64,000 nucleotides of DNA from Bagarius yarrelli (Eukaryota; Chordata; Actinopteri; Siluriformes; Sisoridae): the NCBI GenBank assembly GCA_005784505.1, contig VCAZ01000155.1, positions 425,947-489,946 of the forward strand, read 5' to 3'. A program made the translations under genes and the position numbers. Of this stretch, positions 31,700-44,154 are shown piece after piece. Position 1 is the first letter of the stretch, and each line of letters begins with the position of its first letter. The notes beneath the pieces were generated by a model. That model saw only the letters and a program-made list of their open reading frames with translations. It ran no database searches and had not been told where the DNA came from.

Positions 31700-31740
31700 T
31701 AGGTCAGAGCACAAGGCATATATTTATAGAACAGCTGCTA
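31700..31740 (-). promoter_or_regulatory. matn4: Possible matn4 proximal promoter (TATA box, E-box)
   Basis: Minus strand CTATAAATATATGCC at 31728-31714 lies about 100 nt before the ATG, with a CAGCTG E-box just upstream (31737-31732). This would give a 5' UTR of about 65-70 nt without an intron. The alternative is a distant untranslated exon at 35346. Confidence 0.4.
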
Positions 31741-32332
31741 ATTCTAACCTAGCCCTGCCATAAAACTACAAAATAATTAGTAGCATGTAGAATTTTTAAC
31801 CAGATGTTGGTAACACACAAAAAAAATTTAGCTTGCATGTTAACAGGCTGTCAGTTCAAACAGAGTGCAAGGTAATTACAGGAAAGTGTTGTAAAATGCA
31901 TGCTGAATGTAATACGAGACCACTAGCACAGCTTTCCTCAGAGGTCTTAAAGGATATGAGAGAGGATACCACTGAATGTGGTAGAAATCTAAATAAAGAT
32001 TAGTGTGTAAGATTAGAGTGTTTAATTTTTAAATAAATATTACGTAGTAAGATATTTCTGGTAAAGTTTAAAATGTCAATGCAAAGCTGTGATCATACTT
32101 TTTGTCCCCAACTAAAATAAGATGTCTGATTGTGCAATGTAATGTTAGATTTTATGTAAAGAAATCTAAATTTTTTACTACCTTTTTATACTGTATATAC
32201 AGTGTGCTGAGTTTAAAGGTTGTGTAACTGTTTGATTTTGTTCTCACTTTGAGATTTTCCTGAACCACAGAGGTTATTTCACTATCAACCATCACCAGAC
32301 CTTTTTCCATTATGTCTTATACAAAGAGCCCC

Positions 32333-32334
<2 letters not shown>

Positions 32335-32378
<44 letters not shown>
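32335..32378. repeat. Microsatellite (TG)n
   Basis: 22 TG units without interruption, about 0.7 kb upstream of the matn4 start codon. Confidence 0.95.
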
Positions 32379-32379
<1 letters not shown>

Positions 32380-35340
32380 ACGATTCAATATATCTATGTA
32401 GTTAAGAACTACTGAAAAGTGCACATACAGACAGAATTGTTTATCATTGATATTATTATGTACAATTCCATTACTGTTAACCTGTCATGTAACCATCAAT
32501 TTTTTTTCCTTTTTTTTAAAAACAGTTTTTTGTTTCACTTATCCACAAATTTCTTTTTTTTTATTTCTACTTGAATTTCCGAACTAAACATTACTTTGGA
32601 TCACAAAAGATTTTGCTGCCTGTTTTTTTTATACTGGACAGGGATATTCTTACTTAGACACTTTATGATTAATCATATTTTGTAGCTTTGACTTTCCTAA
32701 ATTATCTTTAGTGTAAATATTTTACGAATCTTTAGTTGAAAATCTTGCTAGGACGCTAAAATATTTTAGTCCCAATTTTTACATACTTTTTTTTACATAA
32801 TATCTATAGTTTGATTGTCCTAAAACGGTGTTTCAATAAACCATAATAACAAAGTCAAAAACTAAAAGTAAAAATTTAATATAAAGTTAAAAGTTAAAAT
32901 ACTTGTATTTAAGTCTTAGTTGTAGTTTTATTAACTACTGCCCCATTCAGAGGCATATTTATAAAGGTAGTAATATCTAAAACAACATTGTAAACAATGT
33001 AATCAGCCATGCATAAACCACAAAACAAATGTGCTTACATCCCCATCTAAGCATCTATAAGAAACTAACATTTACCCCAAGTTTTTACTTTATAAGAAAG
33101 CTGTTTGTTATAATCATCATAATACAAAATGCTTTTTTGTAATATATGTAATTCCTAATTTTTCTTTTCTTTCTACATGGAAATATATGCCCAATTAAAA
33201 AATTAAAAATGCACATATAAAAACTTAAACTAAACTCATTTATTGTTTAAGCAATGGCTATGTTTTTACTCTCTGGATCAGAGTCTTTGTATTTACTCAG
33301 TTTAGCTACAATCTACAAAGCAAACTGAAGGTATGAGAACTACACACCTGGGTGCAGGTCATTATCTCTTAAAACAAATGTACACAGGTGTTGGAGTTCA
33401 TCAATGCCACAACAGCATGTAATGAAGACAGTTACAAAAAATGTCTGGCAAATGTACCACCAACCCATTGCAGATAGATCATAAAAATTAGTGTAATGAT
33501 GTACAAAGCAGTGAACTGTGGAATATAAAGCAGGGCAAAAACACTTCAAAGTACATGAAGGAAACTGCGAATAAGAGACATGCAGGAACCAAAAGAAGCT
33601 GAAAGAGGAGCTGGTGAGTAACAGTGTTCCATGGCTGGGATGCTATCTATCACAAAAAAAAATCACACTTTATATAGACACGTACTTTGGAAACTGTTTT
33701 TTTTTCTCTTTAAATACTACCAATTTCTATTCAAATATTCTCATGTTTCTCTATTTCTATGACTTAATGGAAAATTTCACAGAATTGTTCTTACTTGGTA
33801 CAATTGCAACATATTTTATTTGAGAGCAAGCTGAAAATAATGTTACACATAGACTATTAGATTTTTGGAAATATTTTTACACCATTTTCAGCAAAAAAGA
33901 AGTTTAACACAATCTCTAATACTTTTTATAAAAGTATGTTATTTTAGAATATCTCTAAAACCTTTTAATAATCATGAAGACCTCAAATTAAGTTTTAGTC
34001 TATTGATTATTCTTAAATATACAACAAATTCTTACACAAAGTTTAAGACTTTATGTGTAAAGATGTGTACATCAAGTCCTAATAATAACCTCAGGGGAAA
34101 CACTCAAATTACACATATTATGCTCAGCTAAACTGGGGCACTAGCTAAAGAGAAGGTGGTCTCATTAAAGAAGGGGGTCCCAGATAAAGCTGCATTTTTT
34201 TACTTAGAATTGACTGACAAGTTCATAGTAGCCCTAGGTTAAGAAACAGCAACTTCTTGTTATTGGGTAATTGAAAGCAGATGTGGGACTTTGCTACTGT
34301 TACTGTTGTGGCTTTGTTTCCAGCAAGCCATTGCACACCGAATACATCTGAGAACCTCAAAGACATTTTTGGTCTGGTTATTAATAGTACTATGAAAGAC
34401 CATTAAGAGATCTTCACTGGTTTAATGTGTTCATATTCTTTGTCAGCACATTCTAAAACAAAATGTCATCTTTACAATCCAGGACTAGGGAAAGTGAAAA
34501 AGATTATTTGTGTATAATATTTAAAACATAATCCATTTTTACTCAAAGACCTTTAAAGAATTTATTTCTTACTGCAAATAAGAGATCATTTTGCATTTAA
34601 ATTTGTAACTGTTTGACAGTTTTGGCCTGTTTAATTTATGGAAAACATTGTGTTTTCCTTGTGATTTTTATTATATTTTTAAAAAGGCATTTTTTGTCAC
34701 CCTTTAAACTTTAAAGCAAAAATTTATTTTTTTTCACTGTGCGGCAACAGTAACATTTAAAGTTTGATAAAATAGAATAACCTAAATGAGTATTTTAATT
34801 AATTTTCAGATCGAAGTGATAGAGACAACACGTTTTAAATTTTAAGACAACATGATTCATGTAACAGTAAAACGTTTTACAGTGAAACTTTTGTAGAAGT
34901 TGTTTAGAAAATCATAATGAATTTAATTATCTTTTAAATAGTCACACACGTTAACTGAAACACTTTAAAAAGTGACAATTTTATCTAAATTGTAAAGTTT
35001 TTAAATGATTCTATGTCTTGAATACACACTGGTCCCGGACGCAATGTTTAACTCTGTAAAGTTTTCTCAAGTGTTATGAAAGGCGCATATAAATAAAATG
35101 TATTATTATTATTATTACAAGCAAAATTCAAGCAAAAGCCACTGTAAAAACTTTAAATATTAGCGACGGTTCCAAAGAAACCAACACAAGCGATTTACCA
35201 AAGGTGCCTAACAAGCATGCAACTGTTTATCCAAATGTATACAAGTGTGTAACATAATCTATATACAAAAACATTCATTTTAGGCTCACAGAAAAAGGAT
35301 TCTGTTGTCTCCTTGCACGTGTCTGAGGCATCAGCTCTTA
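32379..35340. other. matn4/rbpjl intergenic DNA, no gene recognised
   Basis: AT-rich sequence with an (ATT)n run at 35101-35116. Frames such as 33340-33549 or 33865-34131 have no domain and no splice context. Confidence 0.4.
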
Positions 35341-35345
35341 CTCAC

Positions 35346-35460
35346 CTTGGCGAAATACAGGGAAGGAATGGGACGCAGACAGCGGGATTGGACAGGTAGT
35401 CTAATAGCACACACTCTGTGTCTCTCTTGTCTGTCTCCGTCTCTGTCTCTCTCTCTCTGG
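35346..35460 (-). promoter_or_regulatory. matn4: Possible matn4 untranslated first exon
   Basis: On the minus strand a strong donor TTCGCCAAG|GTGAGTAAG ends at 35346. Upstream is a less AT-rich block with several CpGs and a CCAAT (CTGTCCAATCCC). An acceptor-like TTGATTCCACAG|CAAACC at 31651, 25 nt before the matn4 ATG, could pair with it across a 3.7 kb intron. The acceptor's pyrimidine tract is weak. The exon start is not defined. Confidence 0.35.
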
Positions 35461-36500
35461 TTAATACACTACTCTGTTCCACTCAAGACCTAACGCGATT
35501 GGGCAGTGTTCCCAACTGAGCCCAAATGACGGAAACCCACGTAAAGACTGTTCAGAAACATTTAAAATATTTTCAGTTCCATCATAATCTAGAACATAGA
35601 ATAAATTGGCAAAACAGCGGGTTGGGATTGAATGCATTCAGCGCAAATTATGTGGATCCACCCCCTCTGAAATCGTTTTCTTCTTCTTCTCCTTCACAAA
35701 AGCTTTAGTAAAAAAGTTTAGTAAAATATTACAGGTGCTATATTTATTATATAAATTGGAATGGCACAGAATCTTTAACAAATCTCTTATTTGATTGAGT
35801 GTCAGATAGAGAATATCTGATTAATAATGTTATTTTATAACAGTATCTTATATTTATTAATCTGTTTGTTTATTATTAGAATATTAACAGATTATTGCTA
35901 GTTAATTGCAAATAAAATCATATATTTTTTCACTATAAATGCAGCTACAGTAATCTGTATTTCATCAAGGCAATAGAAATGGGCAGTTAATGACACCAGG
36001 ACAACTAGATAATTATAAGTATAAAAATAAAAATTAACAAAATAATAAAATGTAAGTGCAACTGTGGAAGAACAAAACATTAATGTGGAGATACAATGTG
36101 CGTCTGTTGCACTATTTAATACGTTATAGCTAGACTGTTTAGCTAAATCTCTCTATCTCTCTGTTTCTCACAGTGGTACATTCATTCGTTCCTCTATTCA
36201 TTTATTTTCACTCTACAGAATTCTCTCTGCGTTTTTTGGCAGAAAAGACTGCTATGTTTATGATGAATACATAAGGGAACAAAGTGTATCTTAGTGTCCA
36301 CCTCTTTTAAAAAGAAGTGTGTACAGACCCTGTACTTTTTACCATGTCATTTGGTGTGTCTCCCTGTTTCAATTGCCAGATAATCGTTATGAGTTTTGTA
36401 TTTTGTAAAGACTTGCTTTCTTAATCGTATTTTAGTGTTATCCTATTGTGTTTATCATGATCAAATGCTTTAACATAAAAAAAAATATTATGATGTTTAT
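35461..36500. other. No gene recognised
   Basis: AT-rich intergenic DNA. Confidence 0.4.
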
Positions 36501-36529
36501 TTTTTATTATGTTCCCATTCATGAATCTG

Positions 36530-36900
36530 AGCTGCATTGAGACGCTTTGGACACCTTTTTATTACCTTTGGCGAGAAGCCTGTGTAAAATCCGTCCAATC
36601 AAAATGCATTACGTCACAGGCAGGTGAAGTTAACAACAAGAAAGTAATGCTAAATAAATACGTACAATGCCGCAATGAGATCTTTTTCTTTAGCTTGTGT
36701 GTGTTTAAAAGAAAAATATGTCTGAAAGAAAGCTGAAGTGGCAAACAGGCAGCACTGCATGTGCCATGGTCACTGACATCAGCACCACCACAAGCCACTT
36801 CTGAGAGGTTGAGTCTCCCACTAGGGTCTGCCAGTTTGCTTTCTGCAATGAATGCATTCAGGAACTGCCTGACTGTCAGCATAGTCATGGACTACCAGCG
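36530..36900 (+). mobile_element. DIRS terminal-region fragment
   Basis: GAAGCCTGTGTAAAATCCGT, then GCATTACGTCACAGGCAGG and AAGAAAGTAATGCTAAATA match 49840-49925 and 53620-53695. A block conserved between three places is best explained as the terminal repeat and leader of the same DIRS family. Confidence 0.5.
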
Positions 36901-37139
36901 CTAAATAGCCTAGTTCAGGAAGGAGATGTCCTGTTGAAGGTGGAACATTTATGGAAAAGCTTTGGCAGAGCGGATGTAAATCTACTTAAAAACGTGCCTT
37001 CCACACCCTTCTGGTAAATTGTTGGGTAGATTGGTGGAATTATAACATGGTTTTTTTGTAGCACACAAAGGCCTGGTATAACACAAGCTGCAGCATCTTA
37101 TTCTCTCAGGAGCTGTGAACTCGAGTTGTGTTGAATTGC

Positions 37140-37765
37140 TTAGGGAATGAGATGTTGTCAGAGCAGCAAGTCACTGTCCCAGTGTCATGTGTGGGGACTG
37201 TATGACTCAAACATTCTGGATTCGGTATTTGTAGCTAGATCCAGGATGTAGAACAGGACAAATGTATGTGGTGTAGCCCAACCTGCAGCCTTGCCGATGT
37301 CTGACAATGGTACCCCAAATGCCAAGGCCTTGGAAGCCGCCATAACCCTGGTAAAGCGGGTCTTGAGCCCTGCCGGGACCAGGAGGCCGGTGGCAAAATA
37401 AGCAACAGTGATGGTTTTAACCACCTGTCTGCTTATCGTCTGAATTATCTACTAACTGATTTGCCTTCCAGCAGGGCATGGAAAGCAGCTATGTCCACCA
37501 CATAAACCTTCAGGGTGGATGGTGTTAGCCCTGTAGAGAAAAGTTCTTCCAGCATTAAACTAATTAAACTAATAGTTAACTCGGTCATGCTGTTTGCTCT
37601 GGATGGGAAGGTTTGTAATGGGTAACTGGACAGTATAACCATGTAGACATAACACCAGGTCCGTGACGCATGCTCGGACCCGCCAGAACAGGGCTAGCAA
37701 CAGCAGTGTAACCCTGTCCTGGTGTAGGCACCCCAGAACTTCCTTCCAGCCGGTGGTCTCCACTC
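37140..37765 (-). mobile_element. DIRS retrotransposon, tyrosine-recombinase region
   Basis: Minus-strand order: RVTLLLLALFWRVRA at 37720, then LFSTGLTPSTLKVYVVDIAA and FHALLEGKSV at 37550-37450. The catalytic part VMAASKALAFGVPLSD and GWATPHTFVLFYILDL follows at 37340-37230. In intact copies the HxxR and Tyr of the recombinase lie here; H-F..FY is visible, but the frame is broken between the two halves. L2 copy E follows directly at 37768. Confidence 0.7.
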
Positions 37766-37767
37766 AG

Positions 37768-38224
37768 ATAGTTCAATTCAATTCAATTCAGTTTTTTATT
37801 TTGTATAGCGCTTTTTACAATGGTGATTGTCACAAAGCAGCTTTACAATTGAAGAAATTATAAAACAGAATTAAACATAAATCAGTTTGTCCCTGATGAG
37901 CAAGCCGGGGCGACGGTGGCAAGGAAAAACTCCCTGAGATGAGATAGGAAGAAACCTTGAGAGGAACCAGACTCAACAGGGAACCCATCCTCATTTGGGT
38001 GAAAACAGGTAGCAGGGATCATATGGTTACATTGTGTGTGTGTGTAAACAACTATAATCATCAGTCCTTAGCGAGCAGCCGGGACATCTTTATGGCGAAG
38101 TGGGTCGTCCTAGATCGCCCGGTGATGCATCATCCGCTGGGCAGGTCACAGGGAAGGGACCCACAGGACGGGTCGGTGGTGGGGACTGGATCACCGGCAG
38201 CTCCGTTGTGGCGTATGTAACTCA

Positions 38225-38272
<48 letters not shown>

Positions 38273-41200
38273 GGAAAGGAAGGCAAAAAGAAGGAGAAAA
38301 GTTAAGTGACAATGTAATCACACGGTTTGGATTGATTTAATAAATAATGTAGAGTGCAAGGATGGACTCCGGAAGAACTAACTAGGTCAGCATAACTAAA
38401 AGGAGAACCAGAGGGAAACACAGACATGAGGGCTCCCTGATATGTTAAGCAACCAGCCGCTCTCATCATCAACACCGTGATCAATAAGAGAGGGGAAGAC
38501 AGCATCTAAACATACCAGATCACCTTAATACTCAACACCCATGAGTCCCCCGGATCTGCTCCTTTATCTAAGGGGAATCAAATACAAAAGGCTTGATTAA
38601 ATAAGTATGTTTTTAACCTGGACTTAAACACTGAGACTGTGTCTGATTCCCGAACATACATAGGGAGGTTATTTCCATAGCATAGGGGCCCTGTAGGAAA
38701 AGGCTCTGCCCCCTGCTGTAGTTTTTATAATACGCGGTACTGACAGGCAGCCTGCATCCTTTGATCGAAGTAGGCGTGGCGGAACGTAAGACACTAGAAG
38801 TTTCGCTTAAGTACTGCGGGTGCGAGACCATTTAGAGCTTTGTACGTTAAAAGTAGTATTTTAAAATCGATGCGGTGTCTCACTGGGAGCCAATGCAGTG
38901 CGGATAGGACCGGCGTGATGTGCTCGTATCTTTTAGTTTTAGTGAGGACTCTCGCTGCTGCGTTCTGGACTAGCTGAAGTTTATTAATGCACCTAGTTGA
39001 ACATCCAGATAGTAAAGCGTTACAGTAATCCAGCCTGGATGTGATAAACGCATGAACTAATTTTTCAGCATCAGTAAGCGACAAGATATTTCTTATTTTA
39101 GCAATATTTCAGAGATGATAAAACGCTATCCTGCTAATATTGTCGACATGGGCTTCAAATGAAGATTGGAGTCTAAAATCACACACACCCAGATCTTTTA
39201 CTGTTGCACTCGGTGAAACAGAAAGACTGTCTAGGGTTAAGGTGTGATCAGGAAGCTTACTTTTAGCTACCTGTGGTCCTAGAACCAGAACCTCCATCTT
39301 GTCAGCGTTAAGCAAGAGGAAATTGCATAACATCCAATCTCTTACTTCCTCCACACATTGCTCAATGTTATTAAACTGCCTTTTCGCATCAGGCCTTGAT
39401 GAGACGTATAAACTGTGTGTCATCAGCGTAACAGTGGAAACTGATATCATGCTTACGGATTATGTTTCCCAGAGGCAGCATGTAAAGAGAGAAAAGAAGT
39501 GGGCCTAGAACCGAGCCCTGTGGAACCCATACTTTACAAGGGAGCACGCAGAATAATCACCGTTTAAATCTACAAACTGGTAACGATCGGTTAAATAGAC
39601 CTGAGCCACGCAAGAGCTGTTTCCTTTAATTCCTACTGATTTTTCTAATCTGTGAAGAAGAATATCGTGATCTATAGTGTCGAAGGCCGCACTAAGGTCA
39701 AGTAATATAAGCAACGAGACACAACCTTGGTCGGATGCCAGTAAGAGTCTGGAATCCTGATTGATAAAGTTCGTGTATGTTATTTTCTTTGTTAGTATGA
39801 ACATAGTTGTTGCGCAACTACCTTCTCTAGAATTTTAGAGACAAACGGAAGGTTAGATATCGGTCTATATTTGACAGCTTCATTTTGGTTCAAGGTCATG
39901 GTTTCTTAATTAAAGGTTTAAATACTGCTAATTTAAAAGATTTAGGAACATACCCACTGCTGAGAGAAGAGTTAACTATTTTCAACGGGGTTCTGATACT
40001 GCCGGTACATTTGTTTAAAGAAGCGTGTTGGTATAGGATCTAACACACAGTTGATGGTTTTTGTGGAAGAGATGAGTGCGATTAGGTTTTCCTCTCCAGA
40101 GGAGTAAAATTTTCTAAGTTCTGATCTGATGCGGTTAGTTGATCATCAGAATCATTCGAAAGGTCTGGTTTTAAAGCGTTAATTTTCTGCCTAATGTGTT
40201 GCAATTTTATTATCAAAGAAGTTCATGAAATCCTCACTGCTGCACACAGTTATGGTGCAGGTTTCTGAGGACGTCTTATTCCTAGTTAATTTTGCGACGG
40301 TGGTCGAATAGAAAATCTAGATTATTTTTAATTATCTTCAATAAGGTTAGAAAGATACGTTGATCTAGTTACACTGAGAGCTTTTTTATAAGCTAAAATT
40401 CCCTCTTTCCATGCTGCCTGGAAAACCAGCAATCTAGTTCGGCGCCATTTACGTTCTAGTTTACGGGCACTCTGTTTTAAAGAGCGCGTGTGTTCATTAT
40501 ACCATGGAGCGAGTTTCTTATCTTTAATTATTTTTCTTAACTAGAACCACGTTATCTAATGTAGAGCGGAATGCGGCATCTATATATTCAGTCGCCTGCT
40601 CGAGTTCTGTTGGATCAGACGGCGATCCAATGACAGAAGGACAAGTCTGGAAGACACTTAATTAAAAAAATAAAGCTCTGAGCAAAGTTGAAGTAATGTA
40701 CTTTAAAGCGGTAGCTACATATGCACTTATTAGTATGACGCATTTTAAACGATATAAGATGGTGATCAGAAAATAATTTCGCACTGAGGAGTTGTTACTA
40801 TATTGCTTATACTTATTCTGAGAGATAGTATTAAATCTAACGTGTGACCCAGCTTTATGAGTGGGTCCCATTACACACTGATTTTACTCCCACTGAGTCG
40901 AGTATAGACATAAATGCTGTTCTCAGCGGTCGTCTGAGTTTGCAAAATGAATATTAAAGTCTCCAGCAATTAACGCTTTATCGGCGGAGACAACCAGGTT
41001 AGACAGGAAATCTGCAAATTCACTAAGAAATTCAGAGTACGGACCTGGGGGTCTGTAAATAAGAACTAGAAATTTGACTGACTCTGCTTATTATTTGTCT
41101 CTGCAGATGTAGGTTACTGTAGAGAGCTTCAAATGAATTAAAAATTACGTCCGTGTTTTTCTGTACGATAGTTAGATTATTATTATAAATAACTGCGATG

Positions 41201-41757
41201 CCTCCACCTCTACCATTAGGGCAAGGCTGATGTATGTAGCTGAAAGCTGGAGGACTAGCTTCATTTAATGCTACATAGTCGTCCGGTTTAATCCAGGTTT
41301 CTGTTAAACATAAAATGTCAAAATCCAGATCTGAGATCATTTCATTAACCATAAGCGCTTTAGAAGTAAGAGATCTAATGTTTAACAATCCTAGCTTCAG
41401 ATCCGAGGTGCAGGCTGGTGTGTTCAGTATTCTCTGAGTTAACGGATATCTATATTAATTAATTACTAAAGCAAGCATTTGGGGTTTTTCTATATTTATA
41501 TTGTATAGCTCGGGGAACAGACACAGTCCTCAATATTATGGACCCTGAGTGACGACTCTGTGCAGCTAGCAGACGGTCGGATTAGCCTTGTTGGTCTGCT
41601 GCTTGGCCTGGGCTCTGGGTAGTCAACGATTAACTATTCCTATTCTAAGACTATGAGCTATGTTACAAGACAGGAGAGCGGCTCCTTCCCGGGTGGGATG
41701 GACACCACCGTCCCGTCCTAACAGGCCAGCTTTGCCCTCAAAAGTTTTCCAATTGTC
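37768..41757 (-). mobile_element. L2-type LINE copy E, long but broken
   Basis: Read downward. The start of the APE endonuclease is at 41388-41032 and keeps the catalytic Glu in ILCLTETWIKP, then GRGGGIAVIYNNNLTI. An RT-proximal spacer full of stops follows. RT frames are at 39804-39505 (LILLDLSAAFDTIDHDILL), 39450-39109 and 39084-38794 (RLDYCNALLSGCSTRCINK, QNAAARVLTKTKRYEHI). A Tyr-Ala-Asp-Asp motif is present near 39425 but followed at once by a frameshift. The 3' UTR has (GA)n at 38229-38272 and ends in AATTGAATTGAAC-type repeats at 37768-37785. The 5' end is cut at 41757 against Gypsy sequence. Confidence 0.85.
38229..38272. repeat. (GA)n inside L2 3' UTR
   Basis: AGAGAG run with two small breaks. 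The same element position carries the repeat in copies F (54490-54528, as CT) and G (55621-55660). Confidence 0.95.
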
Positions 41758-42990
41758 AATAGTGCCTCCTTTATCGCCAGCAACTCCTTATTGCCCACGC
41801 CATAGTTACATTCTGCCGGGGTAAGTTTGCGTGAAAAAAACGCACAAGGGTGAGACTTCCATGCTGCTGTTAGTAGAGCACCTACCCTGCAGTTGTAGGC
41901 GTCCACCTCCACCACAAAGGTTAATGTGGGAACTGGATTTTTCAGGATGGGGGTTGTAGTGAATTTGGTTTTTAACTTTTTAAAAGCATGAGTGATACCT
42001 GACCTAATGGACTGACCATCAATAGCGGAAATCTGAAACAGGGGAAAGCACGGTATAGTGGTAAGTTTAGTAAGTTAGTTGGTTAGGTTTTCTGCTATTT
42101 TGATATCCATGAAATTCATTGCTGCCCCTGAATCCAGTAGCGCTGGAAATATATAGGACACATTGTCAAGGAAGAGATAAACAGGTATAGAGAGAGACAT
42201 GCCATGCGTGAATGTGCTTTGTGGGGAACTTACTTTATGATGACGAGATGATTTAGCAGGGCAGGAAGCGCAAAAATGAGCTGTCTCTCCACAGTAGAAG
42301 CAGAGACTTTCTTGTAACCGCCACTGGTGTTCCTAAGGTGACAATTTGGTGTAACCCAACTGCATCGGCTCAAGATCCACCTGAGCAGTGGTTGCAGCAA
42401 TATGTAAAGAGCCGAAGGTGCTGTGCTGAGAAACCTGAGGGCTGTTACGAATTAGATTATCCAGCCGCACCGCCCTCGCCACATATTGAGAAAATGGACC
42501 TGTGTCACCGTGACAGGTGAGCTCAGCTCGCAGTAGGTGATTAAGCCCATCTTTAAACCTGGACTTGAGAGCTATCTCATTCCACCCACTTTGCGCAGTG
42601 CGAAAACGGATAGAATATTCTGCAGCAGACATTGAGTAGAGATATCCAGTCCTCCTGCAGGGTATTCAAAAACATCATTTAGTTAAGAAGTGAAATAACT
42701 CAAAGAGGTAGAAATCTGCGGATCTGAATCCCACACTGCAGAAGCCCAGTCGAGTGCTTTGCCAGAGAGCAGAGATAATAGGAAAGAGCTTTTCATACTT
42801 TCAAAAGTGACCACATTAGGCTGACCTTGAAAGGGTATCTCACACTGGCCAACGAATCTTCTGCAGCGCTCGGGTGTACCATCGAATTTAACCGGAAGAC
42901 AGAAGTGTAGAAACGATGTTCCGGAGCTAACTTGGGGTTGAGGTTGTTGTTGTTACAGAGTATTCAGCTGAGCTTGGAATGCTTGAAGCG
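41758..42990 (-). mobile_element. Ty3/Gypsy element: gag, zinc knuckle, protease, RNase H start; RT lost
   Basis: Minus strand, from high to low. Gag is at 42632-42400 (YSIRFRTAQSGWNEIALKSR, then FKDGLNHLLRAEL). A CCHC zinc knuckle CFYCGETAHFCASC is at about 42300. The retroviral-type aspartic protease motif ALLDSGAAMNFMD is at about 42130. After AIDGQSIRSG the text jumps to HAFKKLKTKF and HPCAFFSRKLTPAECNYGVG, then NKELLAIKEAL. The RT core is therefore deleted. The 3' part is replaced by L2 copy E at 41757. Confidence 0.8.
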
Positions 42991-43029
42991 CGTGAGCGTG
43001 ATAGTGGATCCCATGGAGGCAAAGTATTT

Positions 43030-43381
43030 TGTAAAAAAGTAGGCTGAGTGGAATTGCAAAAAATGGCTTTACTTAGAAAATAAGGATAATCCAAAAGAGT
43101 AGTCAGAAGGCAGGCAATGTTCATACACAGATATCCAATATAGAGACGCATACAAATCCAAGACGAATAGGCAAAGACAAAGTTGAATAAACAGGCAGAG
43201 ACCCAAAACCATGAACAGAGAGAACAGTAAACAAATGCTTGGTAAGTTGCATAGCAAACAATACTTCACAATGTGCTAATCACTAATGCTAGCTTATATA
43301 GTAAACCAAACAGGAAGTTACCCAAGAAGTAAAACCGAAGAGTCAGTATTCGGGCGAGGATGCCCTCTGTGCAATGTTACA
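43030..43381 (-). mobile_element. LTR of the adjacent Gypsy element
   Basis: About 352 bp. On the minus strand it starts TGTAACATTGCACAGAGGGC and ends TTTTTTACA. It sits just upstream of gag in the same orientation, as a 5' LTR should. Exact ends are inferred from TG...CA borders. Confidence 0.55.
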
Positions 43382-44019
43382 TTTGAACTCATCGGATGTA
43401 TAAGATTTTGTTAGCTTTATGTTTTTTATATATTAATAAGTACTTAAATTAATAGTAACGCATTGTGTTCCAGATGACCATGTGTCATAAATTTGTATGT
43501 CTCTGTCCTGTACGAACCTACTTTTCATGTCTTAAACTTTGTCACAATTTATTTTCCACATAATCCAAGGGGTGTTAATGATCTTATTTAGATAAAGTTG
43601 GACAATTTTCTTAATTCATTAAAGGACGAGCTGTTTGAATGTTTATACATTCAAAATATGTAAATATAATCAGTCTGTTTCTCAGCCTTGTAGGGTAACT
43701 GATAACTAGTTACTTAGACTTCTGACTGCCACTGTGTGTACATGCACTCAGAGTGTGATCTTTGATCTGCAAAAATATGCATGGCATCTTACACGTTTGG
43801 TTATTGTAATTTGCTATGCATTTAATGAATGTGTAAAAATAAAAAAGTCATGTAATTAACATGTTTTTGCTTGCAATATGTTTTTAAAAACTAAAAGTAT
43901 AATACAATAACAGTTAGTTTTTCTGTTATATATCTACATTAAATATTTTATAGATAGTATTATGTTATTATTTTTGCTTGGGTCAGAACAATTTACTTTA
44001 CATCTGTCTGCATCCATAG
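43382..44019. other. Upstream flank of rbpjl
   Basis: AT-rich DNA between the Gypsy LTR and the first recognised rbpjl exon. No untranslated exon or promoter element can be named with confidence. Confidence 0.4.
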
Positions 44020-44154
44020 GGGGGATCAAAGTTTTGCTTTGATGCCAAGAATAAGCAAAGACTCTGTGACACAGTACCTTCAGTACAGGCCTGACCAATC
44101 AGTTCTCATTCTCCATGCCAAGGTCGCCCAAAAGTCCTATGGTAATGAGAAACG
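44020..44154 (+). CDS. rbpjl: rbpjl first recognised exon
   Basis: Contains MPRISKDSVTQYLQYRPDQS, then VLILHAKVAQKSYGNEK. Acceptor CATCCATAG|G; donor AACG|GTAAGA. If 44042 is the real start, the acceptor-like AG is not used. Confidence 0.85.

Noticed and set aside
33340..34131. Small open frames upstream of matn4
   Set aside because: No domain, no splice signals, AT-rich composition and no counterpart elsewhere in the window.
38302..38505. Open frame MLSSPLLLITVLMMRAAGCL, also found at 54260-54463
   Set aside because: Both copies lie in the L2 3' UTR; similarity comes from the repeat, not from a gene family.
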